55,205 nucleotides of DNA from Devosia psychrophila (lineage in GTDB: Bacteria > Pseudomonadota > Alphaproteobacteria > Rhizobiales > Devosiaceae): NCBI RefSeq assembly GCF_000971275.1, contig NZ_LAPV01000122.1, forward strand, positions 1 through 55,205, read 5' to 3'. Below the pieces are notes generated by a model. The model did no database searches and had not been told where the DNA came from. It saw only the letters and a program-made list of their open reading frames with translations. Positions 26,776 to 35,360 of this stretch are shown in pieces (position 1 is the stretch's first letter; each line of letters begins with the position of its first letter). The position numbers and the translations under genes were made by a program.

Positions 26776-27204
26776 ATGCCATCCTGGCTCTTCAGCCTAC
26801 CCGCTCTTGCCGATTTCGCGCTTTTGGTACTCCGCCTGGTCATTGGACTGATGTTCGCCATGTCCGGCTTTTTCAAGCTGACCAATCCCGAGCGACGCCA
26901 AAAGATGCGCGCGTCGCTGCAAAAGGCCGGCGTGCCGATTGCGCTGACGCCGATCCTCTCCAGTGTGGAACTGGTGGGCGGCGTGCTTGTCGTGCTGGGT
27001 CTGCTGACCACGGTTGGCGCGCTGGCACTGTTGGCAGTCGGCCTTGGCGCGCTGCTCACCACAGGCATTCCCAAGGCCGAAGGGCAGGGCGTGCACAAGC
27101 TGGAGAATGTGTTGTACGCGCCCGAGGCCATTCTTGCGGCCGGTCTGCTGGTGCTTTTGGCCATGGGTGCCGGTGGCTGGAGCGTGGACGCTTTATTGCG
27201 TTAG
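26776..27204 (+). CDS. DoxX-family membrane protein
   Basis: This 142-residue, four-helix membrane protein has the DoxX motif L-R-L-V-I-G-L-M-F-A-M-S-G-F-F-K-L near residue 20 and G-V-L-V-V-L-G-L-L-T-T in the third helix. GAGG lies seven bases before the ATG; a longer TTG-initiated frame is less likely. DoxX proteins are linked to thiol and redox stress or quinone-dependent oxidation in some bacteria, but this one cannot be placed more exactly. Confidence 0.85.
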   Translation: MPSWLFSLPALADFALLVLRLVIGLMFAMSGFFKLTNPERRQKMRASLQKAGVPIALTPILSSVELVGGVLVVLGLLTTVGALALLAVGLGALLTTGIPKAEGQGVHKLENVLYAPEAILAAGLLVLLAMGAGGWSVDALLR

Positions 27205-27589
27205 CGCTCGATCCAGGTTCCAAGCTGCCATAATCGCGTCACAATTAGCCCATGTGCGCCGCTAAATCGTGGAAATTTTCAGGGGAACCGAAGAAAAACG
27301 CACATAAGTTAAGGTTGACGTGGAACCGTGGCATCATGGCCACATCGGGCAAGATGAATCCATAAACCTGCTCAATCCGCCGCCGTACCGAATAGATTTG
27401 CGCTGATCATGGATTCATTTACTCAAGTCGGCCTGGATCATTCATCAACAAGGCCAGATTACCGCCAGAAAATCTGCGACATCTGGGCAACAGGCATAAG
27501 GCTGAGGGCCCCAATGCGGATATGGGCACATTGTGGCCGATCATGCCCCTTAGATAACAGCTCACATCAATTGAAGTGAGTTTGGTAAT
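27205..27589. other. 385-bp noncoding interval with inverted repeats
   Basis: This stretch is less GC-rich than its neighbours and has no credible gene on either strand. It contains a 10-bp inverted repeat, ATGAATCCAT at 27354 and ATGGATTCAT at 27409, 45 nt apart, and GGCCACA/TGTGGCC copies spaced about 190 nt apart. It presumably carries the rlpA promoter. No known RNA family was recognised. Confidence 0.5.
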
Positions 27590-27943
27590 TTGATTAGAAA
27601 AGCCGTATCCGTGGTCGCAGTTGCTGCAGCCCTATTCTCCTTTTCCACTGTAGCCTATGCCCAATGTGGCGGTGCTTCCTGGTATGGACCTGGCTTTAAT
27701 GGCAAGCGAGCCGCCTCCGGACAGGTCTTCAACGAAAACGCCATGACGGCAGCCCATCGCTCGCTGCCCTTCGGCACCAAGGTCACCGTGACCGACCAGA
27801 ATACAGGTAAGCATATCGAGGTCACGATCAACGATCGCGGCCCGTTCCACGGCAAGCGCATTATCGATCTCAGCAAGGCCGCAGCCACAGCTCTCGGCTT
27901 CCGCAATCGCGGCACCACCTCTGTCTGTCTCGCTCAAAGCTGA
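27590..27943 (+). CDS. RlpA-like secreted double-psi beta-barrel protein
   Basis: This 117-residue protein has a signal peptide ending A-Y-A before Q-C (about residue 24), then a compact RlpA-like DPBB domain: G-G-A-S-W-Y-G-P-G-F, A-A-S-G-Q-V-F-N, A-A-H-R-S-L-P-F-G-T-K-V and the catalytic-type N-D-R-G-P-F. It lacks the SPOR domain of full RlpA, so septal targeting is not implied. The Cys after the signal does not sit in a good lipobox. The start is TTG. It likely acts on or binds peptidoglycan in the periplasm. Confidence 0.87.
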   Translation: MIRKAVSVVAVAAALFSFSTVAYAQCGGASWYGPGFNGKRAASGQVFNENAMTAAHRSLPFGTKVTVTDQNTGKHIEVTINDRGPFHGKRIIDLSKAAATALGFRNRGTTSVCLAQS

Positions 27944-27976
27944 TTTATTCGCGACACCTCCTCCCGTTGTCGCCAT

Positions 27977-28004
27977 AGGCCGCCTCACGGGGCGGCCTTT
28001 TTTG
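27977..28004 (+). terminator. Rho-independent terminator after rlpA
   Basis: AGGCCGCC, 6-nt loop, GGCGGCCT followed by six T. It starts 33 bp after the RlpA-like stop. Confidence 0.92.
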
Positions 28005-28045
28005 TTGCTCGATTAGGTTTCTCGATGGCGGCCCGACGGCACAAA

Positions 28046-28079
28046 TGCAACGTTGCAAAATTCAAAGGAAAACGTTTTC
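28046..28079. promoter_or_regulatory. Tandem LacI-type operators upstream of the MFS operon
   Basis: Two perfect 12-bp palindromes centred on CG: TGCAACGTTGCA (28046-28057) and GAAAACGTTTTC (28068-28079), centres 22 bp apart, i.e. about two helical turns. CG-centred palindromes of this kind are the hallmark of LacI/GalR-family operators. They lie 69 bp before the first MFS gene. No LacI gene is in the window. Confidence 0.65.
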
Positions 28080-28147
28080 ACTCGCCCTTTGCGAGCCGCT
28101 GATTCTCGCATAGCTTCGCCCGCATTGATTTTGCGAGTAGTGCAGCC

Positions 28148-29320
28148 ATGAAGTTCGGCCTCGACCTCCCTCCCCAGTTCAAAGTGTTCGGCGCCTTCTT
28201 TGTTTATTCGTTCTGCATGGGCTCGATGTTTCCCCGCCTGCCCGACATCCAGCGGGCGATGGGCGTCGGCGAGGGCCAACTCGGCTTGGCGCTGATCGGT
28301 TCGGCCGTCGGTACGCTGATTTCGCTGACCTTTGCCGGCCGCTTCATCGAGGCCGTGGGCTATCGTCGTGTGCTGCTGACCGCCATTCCCCTGCTCTCGG
28401 TATTTTATGCGCTATCGATGTGGGCCCAGGGCCCGCTGATGTTCTTCCTGTTGCTGGTGCCGGTCGGACTGACCATCGGCTGCATCGAGGTCATCATCAA
28501 TATCGAGGCCGATCGTGTCGAGCATGCTATCGGCCGTCGCATCATGAGCCGCGCGCACGCCTTCTGGAGCCTCGGCTTCTTCGCCGCCGGACTGGTCGGC
28601 TCCTTCATCGCGCAGGCCGGCCTGTCGCCGCAGCTGCACCTGATGATCATGATCCCGGTAATTCTGGTCGCTACTATGGTATTGCTTGGCCGCTTCGAGC
28701 CGGCGCCGCATCGGACCGGCTCCAGCACCGACGAAACTCCGCATTTCGCCCGCCCGACAAGTACCATCATGATGCTGGTGGCGGTCTGCCTGTCGGCCAT
28801 GCTGATGGAAGGCGCCGGCATCGACTGGTCGGCTATCTATATGCGCGATATGTTCGACGCGGCACCATTCTGGGCCGGCATCGCGGTGGCGACCGTCGCC
28901 GGCTCGCAGGCCTTTGCCCGCTTCTTCGCCGATGGTCTGGTGGATCGCTTCAACCCGGTCGTGGTGGCCCGCGCCCTGCTGAGCGTGCTCGGTATCGGCG
29001 TGCTTCTGGTGTTCTTTGCCCCGCTTGCCTGGTCGGCCTATCTGGGCTTCGCGCTGATCGGCATCGGCTCCAGCGCCCTGTTCCCGCTCGCCATGTCGGC
29101 TGCCGCACAGCAGACCGACCGCCCCGCCGCCATTAACGTCGCAGCTCTGGCGCAATTCTCTTTCACTGCCTTCCTGCTTGGACCGCCGCTGCTGGGCTAC
29201 GTCGCGGAGCATTTCGGCATCCAGTGGACCTTCGGTGTCGGCCTGCCGCTGGTTGTGCTGGGCCTCGCCACCACTCACGTGCTGGCGCCCCGTTCGGCCA
29301 GCAAGGTCGTCACGTCATGA
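28148..29320 (+). CDS. MFS transporter, YbjJ-like (first of three paralogues)
   Basis: This 390-residue protein has about 12 hydrophobic segments. Family-typical features are F-P-R-L-P-D-I-Q-R-A-M-G-V-G-E-G-Q-L-G near residue 30, the charged segment I-N-I-E-A-D-R-V-E, R-A-H-A-F-W-S-L-G-F-F, and E-G-A-G-I-D-W-S-A-I-Y-M-R-D at the sixth or seventh helix. Such COG0738/YbjJ-like carriers are loosely related to fucose permease; the substrate is unknown. Its stop overlaps the next MFS gene by 4 bp. LacI-type operators upstream suggest a sugar-related inducer. Confidence 0.88.
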   Translation: MKFGLDLPPQFKVFGAFFVYSFCMGSMFPRLPDIQRAMGVGEGQLGLALIGSAVGTLISLTFAGRFIEAVGYRRVLLTAIPLLSVFYALSMWAQGPLMFFLLLVPVGLTIGCIEVIINIEADRVEHAIGRRIMSRAHAFWSLGFFAAGLVGSFIAQAGLSPQLHLMIMIPVILVATMVLLGRFEPAPHRTGSSTDETPHFARPTSTIMMLVAVCLSAMLMEGAGIDWSAIYMRDMFDAAPFWAGIAVATVAGSQAFARFFADGLVDRFNPVVVARALLSVLGIGVLLVFFAPLAWSAYLGFALIGIGSSALFPLAMSAAAQQTDRPAAINVAALAQFSFTAFLLGPPLLGYVAEHFGIQWTFGVGLPLVVLGLATTHVLAPRSASKVVTS

Positions 29321-30507
29321 GGATCGAGCAGCAACACCGGCTTTATGCCTGCTTCTTCCTGTTCGCCCTGTCGACGGGCGCGCTGATGGCGCGGCTGCCC
29401 GATATCCAGACCCATCTGCAGGTCAGCGAGAGCCAGCTTGGCTTGACCATGATCGGCATGTCGATCGGTTCGCTGATCTCGCTGACCTTCGGCGCGGCGA
29501 TTATCGGACAGCTCGGCGTGCGCACCGTCGCCTTCTTCACCGTGCTTGGGCCTTCGCTGCTGTTCGCAACCATTCCCTGGCTTGGCGTGGCGCCGGCGGT
29601 TTTTGGCGTGCTGTTCGTGGCTGGCGTTCTAGCCGGGGCCTTGGAAATCAACCTCAATGTCGAGCTGGATCGGCTCGAAATGCACACCGGAAAGCGCTTC
29701 ATGAACCGCGCCCATGGGTTCTGGAGCGTTGGCTTTTTCGTTACGGCGTTTGCCGGCGCCGGCATTCGTCAATCCGGCCTTTCGGTCGAAGCCCATCTCG
29801 GCATCATCGCCGCGATCATCGTGCTGGTCGGCGGCTACATGATTTCCGGCATCAGGCCGGCTCCGGCGCCCAAGCGCACGATCGGCGAAAATACCCATCG
29901 CATCGCCTTTCCCAATCTGGGGCTGGTGCCGCTATGCATAATCGGCTTTGCCGCCTTTCTGGTCGAGGGCGCCGGCATCGACTGGTCGGCCATCTATATG
30001 CGCGACGTGTTTTCGGCCCAGCCGTTTGTCGGCGGGATGGGCCTGACGCTGTTTGCTTTCTTCATGGCGGTGATGCGCCTGAGCGCCGATCCAGTGGTCG
30101 CCCGGTTCGGCCCGCGCAATGTGGCCATGGTGCTGCTGAGCCTAGCGGCCGTCGGCGTGCTGATGGTCGGCTATGCGCCCGCCCCGGAAATCGCGTTGGC
30201 CGGTTTTGCCCTGATGGGCATTGGCTGTTCGGCGGTGTATCCACTGGCCGTCTCGGCCGCTGCGCAGCGCACCGACCGTCCCGCCGCCGTCAACGTAGCC
30301 GCGCTGGCGCAGGTTAGCTTCGTGGTGTTCTTCATGGCGCCGCCTTTACTCGGCTTCGTCGCCGAATACCTCGGCATCCGCAATTCCTACCTGATCTGCC
30401 TGCCGCTGCTAGTGGCGGGGCTTTGGGCCTCGAGCTTTGCGCTGGGCAAGCGCAAAGTTCCGGATGCGCCTGTTCGAACCCCGGAGCCGATTAAGCCTCA
30501 TGGCTGA
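29317..30507 (+). CDS. MFS transporter, YbjJ-like (second of three paralogues)
   Basis: This 396-residue protein shares with its upstream neighbour A-R-L-P-D-I-Q, S-E-S-Q-L-G-L-T, F-M-N-R-A-H-G-F-W-S-V-G-F-F, E-G-A-G-I-D-W-S-A-I-Y-M-R-D and T-D-R-P-A-A-V-N-V-A-A-L-A-Q, so the two arose by tandem duplication. The ATG at 29317 overlaps the previous stop; the longer frame from 29224 shadows that gene. Its own stop overlaps mmcB by 8 bp. The substrate is unknown. Confidence 0.88.
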   Translation: MRIEQQHRLYACFFLFALSTGALMARLPDIQTHLQVSESQLGLTMIGMSIGSLISLTFGAAIIGQLGVRTVAFFTVLGPSLLFATIPWLGVAPAVFGVLFVAGVLAGALEINLNVELDRLEMHTGKRFMNRAHGFWSVGFFVTAFAGAGIRQSGLSVEAHLGIIAAIIVLVGGYMISGIRPAPAPKRTIGENTHRIAFPNLGLVPLCIIGFAAFLVEGAGIDWSAIYMRDVFSAQPFVGGMGLTLFAFFMAVMRLSADPVVARFGPRNVAMVLLSLAAVGVLMVGYAPAPEIALAGFALMGIGCSAVYPLAVSAAAQRTDRPAAVNVAALAQVSFVVFFMAPPLLGFVAEYLGIRNSYLICLPLLVAGLWASSFALGKRKVPDAPVRTPEPIKPHG

Positions 30508-30961
30508 TCTGGGGCCGATCGTCGATCTGCGCCAATCGCCGACCGCGCTGCGTGTGCAGCGCGGCGTAATGCGGCTGCTGCGCGAGACCTACGACATGGC
30601 CTGCTTCGCCGAAGTGACCCTGCGCAGTGGACGGCGCGCCGATGTGCTGGGCGTCGGGCCCAAGGGCGAAATCTGGATCGTCGAGATCAAGTCGAGCCTG
30701 ATCGACTTCCAGGTCGACAAGAAGTGGCACGAGTATCGCGAATTCTCCGACCGCTTCTTTTTTGCCAAGCCGCCTGAACTGGATGGAGATATTTTTCCCG
30801 ACACCGAGGGAATGATTGTCGCCGATGGGCATGATGGCGCGATCTTGCGGGACAGTCCGTTGACGCCGATGGCCGGGGCGCGGCGCAAGGCGCTGATGCT
30901 GAAACTGGCGCGAATGGGGGCCAACCGTATCCATATGCTGATGGATCCCGGCCCCAAGTGA
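30500..30961 (+). CDS. mmcB: MmcB-family DNA repair protein (DUF1052)
   Basis: This 153-residue PD-(D/E)XK nuclease-like protein has the catalytic pattern R-A-D-V-L-G-V then W-I-V-E-I-K-S-S, with a preceding Glu in A-E-V-T-L. In Caulobacter, MmcB belongs to a DNA-damage response and its loss sensitises cells to mitomycin C. The gene overlaps its MFS neighbours at both ends (8 bp and 4 bp) and so must be cotranscribed with transporters. No LexA box was identified. Confidence 0.9.
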   Translation: MADLGPIVDLRQSPTALRVQRGVMRLLRETYDMACFAEVTLRSGRRADVLGVGPKGEIWIVEIKSSLIDFQVDKKWHEYREFSDRFFFAKPPELDGDIFPDTEGMIVADGHDGAILRDSPLTPMAGARRKALMLKLARMGANRIHMLMDPGPK

Positions 30962-32118
30962 GTCCCATTCCGGTAACGCGTTGGCGCATCGTCGCGCTGT
31001 TCTTCGTGCATGCGCTGTCGCTGGGTGCAATCCAGACGCGTATCCCCGATATCCAGCTGCTTAACGGGCTGAGCGAGGCGCAGCTTGGGCTTGTGCTGAT
31101 CGGGCAACCGCTCGGCGGGCTGGGCATGTTCCTGTTTTCCAGCCGCATCATCGAGCGCTTCGGGCCACGAAAAACCATTCTCTACATGCTGCCGTTGGTG
31201 ACTATCAGTGCGGCGCTGATCACCGTGTTGCCCAGCCCGTTCGCGATGTTCGCGCTGCTAGCGGTGAACGGCGTCGGTTTTTCGCTGACCAATATCGCCA
31301 TCAATGTCGAAGCGGACCGGATCGAGGCGGCTTCGGGCCAGCGCATCATGAACACCTGCCACGGCGCCTGGAGCATCGGGTTCCTGATGACCTCGCTGCT
31401 TGGTGCTGCCCTGCGCGGCTTCGATATTTCGCCCGCCGTCCACCTCTGGACGCTGGTGCCGATTTTTGCCGCCTTGACCTGGTTTGTCGTGGCACCGATG
31501 CCGCCGACCCCGCCACGGCCCCATACAGGCGAGGTCAAGAACAGGCTGGCCTGGCCGACGCTGGCAACGCTCGGCCTTGTGGCTTTCGGACTGGGCGCCG
31601 GACTGACCGAGGGCGCGGCGCGTGCGTGGTCGATCATATTCCTGCGCGACAGTTTCGACGTCGCCGCCTGGATCGAGTCGCTCGCCCTGCCGGCTTTGCT
31701 CATCACCATGGCGCTGGGGCGGTTGGTGGCAGATCGCTGGATCGACCGTTTCGGCCCGGTGCCGGTGGCACGCGTGCTCGCCGGCATCGCCATTGCAGGC
31801 TTGGTTTTGCTGGTGTTTTCGCCCAATGCCGGCACCGCACTGGCCGGCCTTGGGTTGGTGGGCCTGGGTATCTGCGTGCTCTATCCGCTGATGCTGTCGG
31901 CAGCCGCACGGTTGGGTGACCGTCCGGCGAGCCAGAATGTCGCCGCGACGACGCTGATCTTTCAGTTCGTCAACCTGGGTGCGCCGGTGCTGATTGGGGT
32001 GGTGGCGCAGGGGCTCGGCATCCGCGTCGCCTTCGCTATGTTGTTGCCACTGCTGGCTTTAACCTGGGCGATGGCGGGCAAATTGTCGCCTAGCACACCG
32101 TCGCCACGCGCTGCTTGA
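30958..32118 (+). CDS. MFS transporter, YbjJ-like (third, most divergent paralogue)
   Basis: This 386-residue, 12-TM carrier starts at a GTG overlapping the mmcB stop. It retains T-R-I-P-D-I-Q-L-L-N-G-L-S-E-A-Q-L-G-L, I-N-V-E-A-D-R-I-E-A-A-S-G-Q-R and C-H-G-A-W-S-I-G-F from the family. The central E-G-A-G-I-D-W-S motif is changed to T-E-G-A-A-R-A-W-S-I-I-F-L-R-D, so its substrate may differ from that of the other two. Its 3' end overlaps the convergent isomerase gene by 29 bp. Confidence 0.87.
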   Translation: MSPIPVTRWRIVALFFVHALSLGAIQTRIPDIQLLNGLSEAQLGLVLIGQPLGGLGMFLFSSRIIERFGPRKTILYMLPLVTISAALITVLPSPFAMFALLAVNGVGFSLTNIAINVEADRIEAASGQRIMNTCHGAWSIGFLMTSLLGAALRGFDISPAVHLWTLVPIFAALTWFVVAPMPPTPPRPHTGEVKNRLAWPTLATLGLVAFGLGAGLTEGAARAWSIIFLRDSFDVAAWIESLALPALLITMALGRLVADRWIDRFGPVPVARVLAGIAIAGLVLLVFSPNAGTALAGLGLVGLGICVLYPLMLSAAARLGDRPASQNVAATTLIFQFVNLGAPVLIGVVAQGLGIRVAFAMLLPLLALTWAMAGKLSPSTPSPRAA

Positions 32119-32926
32119 TCACGGCAAGAACCTCGTCGCCATCGCGTTTCCACCAATTGTCCTGGCTGAAGATTTCAACTTCCTGCGGGCCGAAAAACCC
32201 AGCATTTTCAATCATCTGGCGAATACCGGGCAGGTCGATGACCCCGTCGCCCATCATGCCGCGGTCGAGCAGCATGTCCTTGGTCGGGACCAGCCAGTCG
32301 CAGATGTGATGCGCGAAAATGCGGTTCATTTTGCCAGCGCGCGCAATGGCTTGAGCCAGTTTCGGATCCCACCAGACGTGGTAGACGTCGATCGCAACGC
32401 CGACGGTTTCGCCGAGTTGCTCGCAGATATCGAGCGCCTGGTCCACGGTGTTCACGCAGGCGCGGTCGGCGGCGTACATCGGGTGTAGGGGCTCGATGGC
32501 AATCTTGACGCCGGAGGCATTGGCGTGGGGCAACATGGCTGCGATGCCGTCGGTGACCATCTGGCGGGCCCCGGGTAAGTCCTTGGAACTGCCGGGTAAT
32601 CCGCCAACCACCAGCACCAGGCAATCGGCATTGAGCGCGGCAGCCTGGTCGATGGCGCGCAGATTATCGTCGATCTGGGCCTGTCGTCCGGCGGCCGATT
32701 CGGCGGGAAACATGCCGCCGCGGCAGACGCCGCTGACTGTTAACTTGTTGTCACGCACGATGCGGGCGGCTTCGTCCAAACCGATGGCTTCGATCTGGTC
32801 GCGCCATGGCGATATCGCAGTGATTCCGGCCCGCAGGCAGCCATCTACCGCCTCCTTGAAGCCCCAGACCTGACGTGTGGTAGCGAGGTTGAGCGAGATC
32901 TCGCGGGTTCGCACTGTGTTAGCCAT
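32090..32926 (-). CDS. Sugar phosphate isomerase/epimerase-like TIM-barrel protein (AP_endonuc_2)
   Basis: This 278-residue xylose-isomerase-like TIM barrel has metal-site-type residues: E in A-I-E-P-L-H-P-M-Y, D in V-A-I-D-V-Y-H-V-W-W, H in F-A-H-H-I-C-D-W and E in Q-E-V-E-I-F-S. Members of this fold isomerise sugars or cleave 3-keto-glycosides when paired with Gfo/Idh/MocA oxidases. It is third in a minus-strand operon with a Gfo/Idh/MocA gene and a DUF993 gene, overlapping the latter by 8 bp. GAGGG precedes the ATG. The exact reaction is unknown. Confidence 0.87.
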   Translation of the reverse strand: MANTVRTREISLNLATTRQVWGFKEAVDGCLRAGITAISPWRDQIEAIGLDEAARIVRDNKLTVSGVCRGGMFPAESAAGRQAQIDDNLRAIDQAAALNADCLVLVVGGLPGSSKDLPGARQMVTDGIAAMLPHANASGVKIAIEPLHPMYAADRACVNTVDQALDICEQLGETVGVAIDVYHVWWDPKLAQAIARAGKMNRIFAHHICDWLVPTKDMLLDRGMMGDGVIDLPGIRQMIENAGFFGPQEVEIFSQDNWWKRDGDEVLAVIKQRVATVC

Positions 32927-34082
32927 TGTGTACCCTCATCACCGCATTCATGCGCGCCACTGCCAAGTCTGGATCGCCGAGCACCCGCGCCTTGTCGGCG
33001 AGCCGGAACAGCTCGCTCAGATGCTGCAGCGAGCGCGTCGATTGCTGGCCGCCGATCATCTGGAAATGGTCCTGCAGACCATTGAGGTAGGCGAGGAACA
33101 CGACGCCGGTTTTGTAAAAGCGAGTGGGCGCCGCGAAGATATGCCGGCTGAGCGGCACGGTGGGTTCGAGCAGGTCGAAGAACGCTTTGTTGTCGCCGCT
33201 GCCGAGTGCCGCGAGACCGGCCGAGGCGGCTGGCGCGATGGCGTCGAAAATGCCGAGCAGGGCGTGGGAATAGCCTTGCTCGTCGCCAGCGATCAGTTCG
33301 GCATAGTTGAAATCGTCGCCGGTATACATCTTGACCGATGCGGGAAGCCGCCGGCGCATGGCGATTTCCTTCTCGGCTGAGAGCAGCGAGATCTTGATGC
33401 CGTCGACCTTGTCCGCATTGGCGACGATGACGTCGAGGCAGACGTCCATTGCCCGGTCGTGGTCGATATTGCCCCAATACCCTTGCAGGGCCGGATCGAA
33501 CATTTCGCCGAGCCAGTGCATGATCACCGGCTGTTTGACCTGGTTGAGGATGCGGCCATAGACCTTGGCGTAATCGTCGGCGGATTTCGCCGCCGCAGCG
33601 AGAGCGCGCGAGGCCATCAGGATGACGCGGCCGCCCTGAGCCTCGACGAACCCGACCTGGTCTTCATAGGCGGCGATGATGTCGTCGATTGTCACGTCCG
33701 GTCCGGGCGCAAGATGATCGGTGCCGGCGCCATAGGCGATCAGTGCATCGTCGCGGGTTCTGGCCTCGGCCTGGGCGCGGCGGATCAGCTCCTGCGCATC
33801 GGTCCAGGTGAGACCCATGCCGCGCTGGGCGGTGTCCATTGCTTCGGCGACGCCGAGGCCGAGATCCCAGAGGCGGTGGCGGAATTTAAGGGTCGTGTCC
33901 CAGTCGATTGCCGGGGTCAGCCAGGGATCGTTATTGGCCAGCGGATCGGCCACCACATGGGCCGCCGCATAGGCGATGCGATTGAAGTCGCTGGCGCGAT
34001 GTTTGACGAAGGGGATGGGCTCGCCGGTCAGTGTGTAGGGTGTGATGGATCGGTCGGCGTTGGGTAGGTTGATAATGGGCAT
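32919..34082 (-). CDS. DUF993 protein (dihydrodipicolinate-synthase-like fold)
   Basis: This 387-residue protein of the DUF993 family is related to class I aldolase/DapA TIM barrels. Recognisable stretches are L-P-N-A-D-R-S near the N-terminus, G-A-G-T-D-H-L near residue 120, I-M-H-W-L-G-E-M-F-D-P near 190 and V-K-M-Y-T-G-D-D-F-N-Y near 255. The G-I-K-I-S-L-L segment before the last could hold the Schiff-base Lys. To my knowledge its substrate has not been established. The start at 34082 follows GAGAAAG; the open frame extends 13 codons further but without a better site. Likely a retro-aldol or lyase step on a sugar-derived keto acid (inference). Confidence 0.82.
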   Translation of the reverse strand: MPIINLPNADRSITPYTLTGEPIPFVKHRASDFNRIAYAAAHVVADPLANNDPWLTPAIDWDTTLKFRHRLWDLGLGVAEAMDTAQRGMGLTWTDAQELIRRAQAEARTRDDALIAYGAGTDHLAPGPDVTIDDIIAAYEDQVGFVEAQGGRVILMASRALAAAAKSADDYAKVYGRILNQVKQPVIMHWLGEMFDPALQGYWGNIDHDRAMDVCLDVIVANADKVDGIKISLLSAEKEIAMRRRLPASVKMYTGDDFNYAELIAGDEQGYSHALLGIFDAIAPAASAGLAALGSGDNKAFFDLLEPTVPLSRHIFAAPTRFYKTGVVFLAYLNGLQDHFQMIGGQQSTRSLQHLSELFRLADKARVLGDPDLAVARMNAVMRVHNG

Positions 34083-34113
34083 GTTCGACTTTCTCAAAAG
34101 TCTCAACAGGTTC

Positions 34114-34146
34114 GATGTCACCCCGGCTCAAGGCCGGGGTGACATC
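34114..34146. repeat. Perfect 14-bp hairpin repeat, family C
   Basis: GATGTCACCCCGGC, loop TCAAG, then the exact complement. It lies between two genes of one minus-strand operon (32 bp upstream of DUF993) and could attenuate expression of the downstream genes. The same TCAAG-looped design appears in the pair at 44023-44103. Confidence 0.85.
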
Positions 34147-34180
34147 GTGGGTGGGGTGAGTGTGTGCCACACGATGTGTG

Positions 34181-35332
34181 TCAGAACTCCAGCTTCGGCA
34201 CATCGAGCCAGCGGCGTTCGGCCCAGCTCTTGAGGCCGAGTTCGGCCAGTTGTACGCCCTTGGCGCCGGCTTCGAGGCCGTATTCCCAGGGGGCGTCCTC
34301 AGCCACGTGGCGCAGGAACATTTCCCACTGCACCTTGAAACCGTTGTCGGCGGGCCAGTTGTCCGGCACTTCTTCCCAATCGGCAAAGAAGTTCATGGTC
34401 TGCGGCTGGTCGGGGTTCCACACCGGCTTGGGCGTGTTGACGCGGTGCTGGGTCCAGCATTTGTGCAGCCCCGCAACGGCTGAGCCATGCGTGCCATCGA
34501 CATGGAAGGTGACGAGGTCATCGCGGCGGACGCGGGTGGTCCAGCTTGAGTTGATCTGGGCGACGATGCCGCCTTCCAACTCGAAGGTGGCATAGGCGGC
34601 GTCGTCGGTATCGGCCTTGTAGGCGACGCCGTTCTCGTCGACCCGGTTCGGAATGTGGGTGGCGCCGAGGCAGGACACCGCCTTGACCTCGCCGAACAGG
34701 TTATCGAGCACATAGCGCCAGTGGCACAGCATATCGAGGATGATGCCGCCGCCGTCCTGCTTGCGGTAATTCCAGCTTGGGCGCTGCGCCTTCTGCCAGT
34801 CGCCTTCAAACACCCAATAGCCGAACTCGCCGCGCACCGAGAGGATTTTGCCGAAGAATCCGCTGTCGGCCAGCATCTTGATCTTCATCAACCCGGGCAG
34901 GAACAGCTTGTCCTGCACCACGCCATGCTTGAGGCCCGAGGCGCGGGCCGTCCTGGCGAGATTGACCGCGACTTCGAGATCGTCGGAGGTCGGTTTTTCG
35001 CAATATACATGCTTGCCGGCGGCCAGCGCCCGTTCGATCAGCCCGGCCCGCATCAGCGTCGTGCCGGCATCGAAAAACACCGTGTCTTCAGGATTGGCCA
35101 GCGCCGCATCGAGGTCATGGCCCCAGCGCGCAATGTTGTGCTTCTTGGCCAGCCGCTCGATCTTGGCGGCGTCGCGGCCGACAATGATTGGATCGACCAC
35201 GAGGCGGTCGCCATTGGCCAGCGCTATGCCACCCTGGTCGCGGATGGCAAGGATCGAGCGCACCAGATGCTGGTTGTAGCCCATGCGCCCGGTGACGCCG
35301 TGCATGATGATGCCAATTCGCCTGTCTGCCAT
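34181..35332 (-). CDS. Gfo/Idh/MocA-family sugar oxidoreductase
   Basis: This 383-residue NAD(P)-dependent dehydrogenase has an N-terminal Rossmann domain (I-I-M-H-G-V-T-G-R-M-G) and the E-K-P motif in Y-C-E-K-P-T-S-D. The putative catalytic Asp and His are in G-G-G-I-I-L-D-M-L-C-H-W. The nucleotide motif G-V-T-G-R-M-G differs from the usual G-x-G-x-x-G. An excellent GGGAGGAAA precedes the ATG. It heads the minus-strand operon, and a TetR-type operator lies 29 bp upstream. Oxidation of a sugar or glycoside hydroxyl is expected; the substrate is unknown. Confidence 0.88.
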   Translation of the reverse strand: MADRRIGIIMHGVTGRMGYNQHLVRSILAIRDQGGIALANGDRLVVDPIIVGRDAAKIERLAKKHNIARWGHDLDAALANPEDTVFFDAGTTLMRAGLIERALAAGKHVYCEKPTSDDLEVAVNLARTARASGLKHGVVQDKLFLPGLMKIKMLADSGFFGKILSVRGEFGYWVFEGDWQKAQRPSWNYRKQDGGGIILDMLCHWRYVLDNLFGEVKAVSCLGATHIPNRVDENGVAYKADTDDAAYATFELEGGIVAQINSSWTTRVRRDDLVTFHVDGTHGSAVAGLHKCWTQHRVNTPKPVWNPDQPQTMNFFADWEEVPDNWPADNGFKVQWEMFLRHVAEDAPWEYGLEAGAKGVQLAELGLKSWAERRWLDVPKLEF

Positions 35333-35360
35333 CTCGATTTCCTCCCGCGCCGCGTAGGGC

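Noticed and set aside
30400..30520. LexA/SOS box directing mmcB separately
   Set aside because: No GAAC-N7-GTTC or GTTC-N7-GTTC motif was recognised before mmcB, and the gene overlaps the preceding MFS gene by 8 bp.
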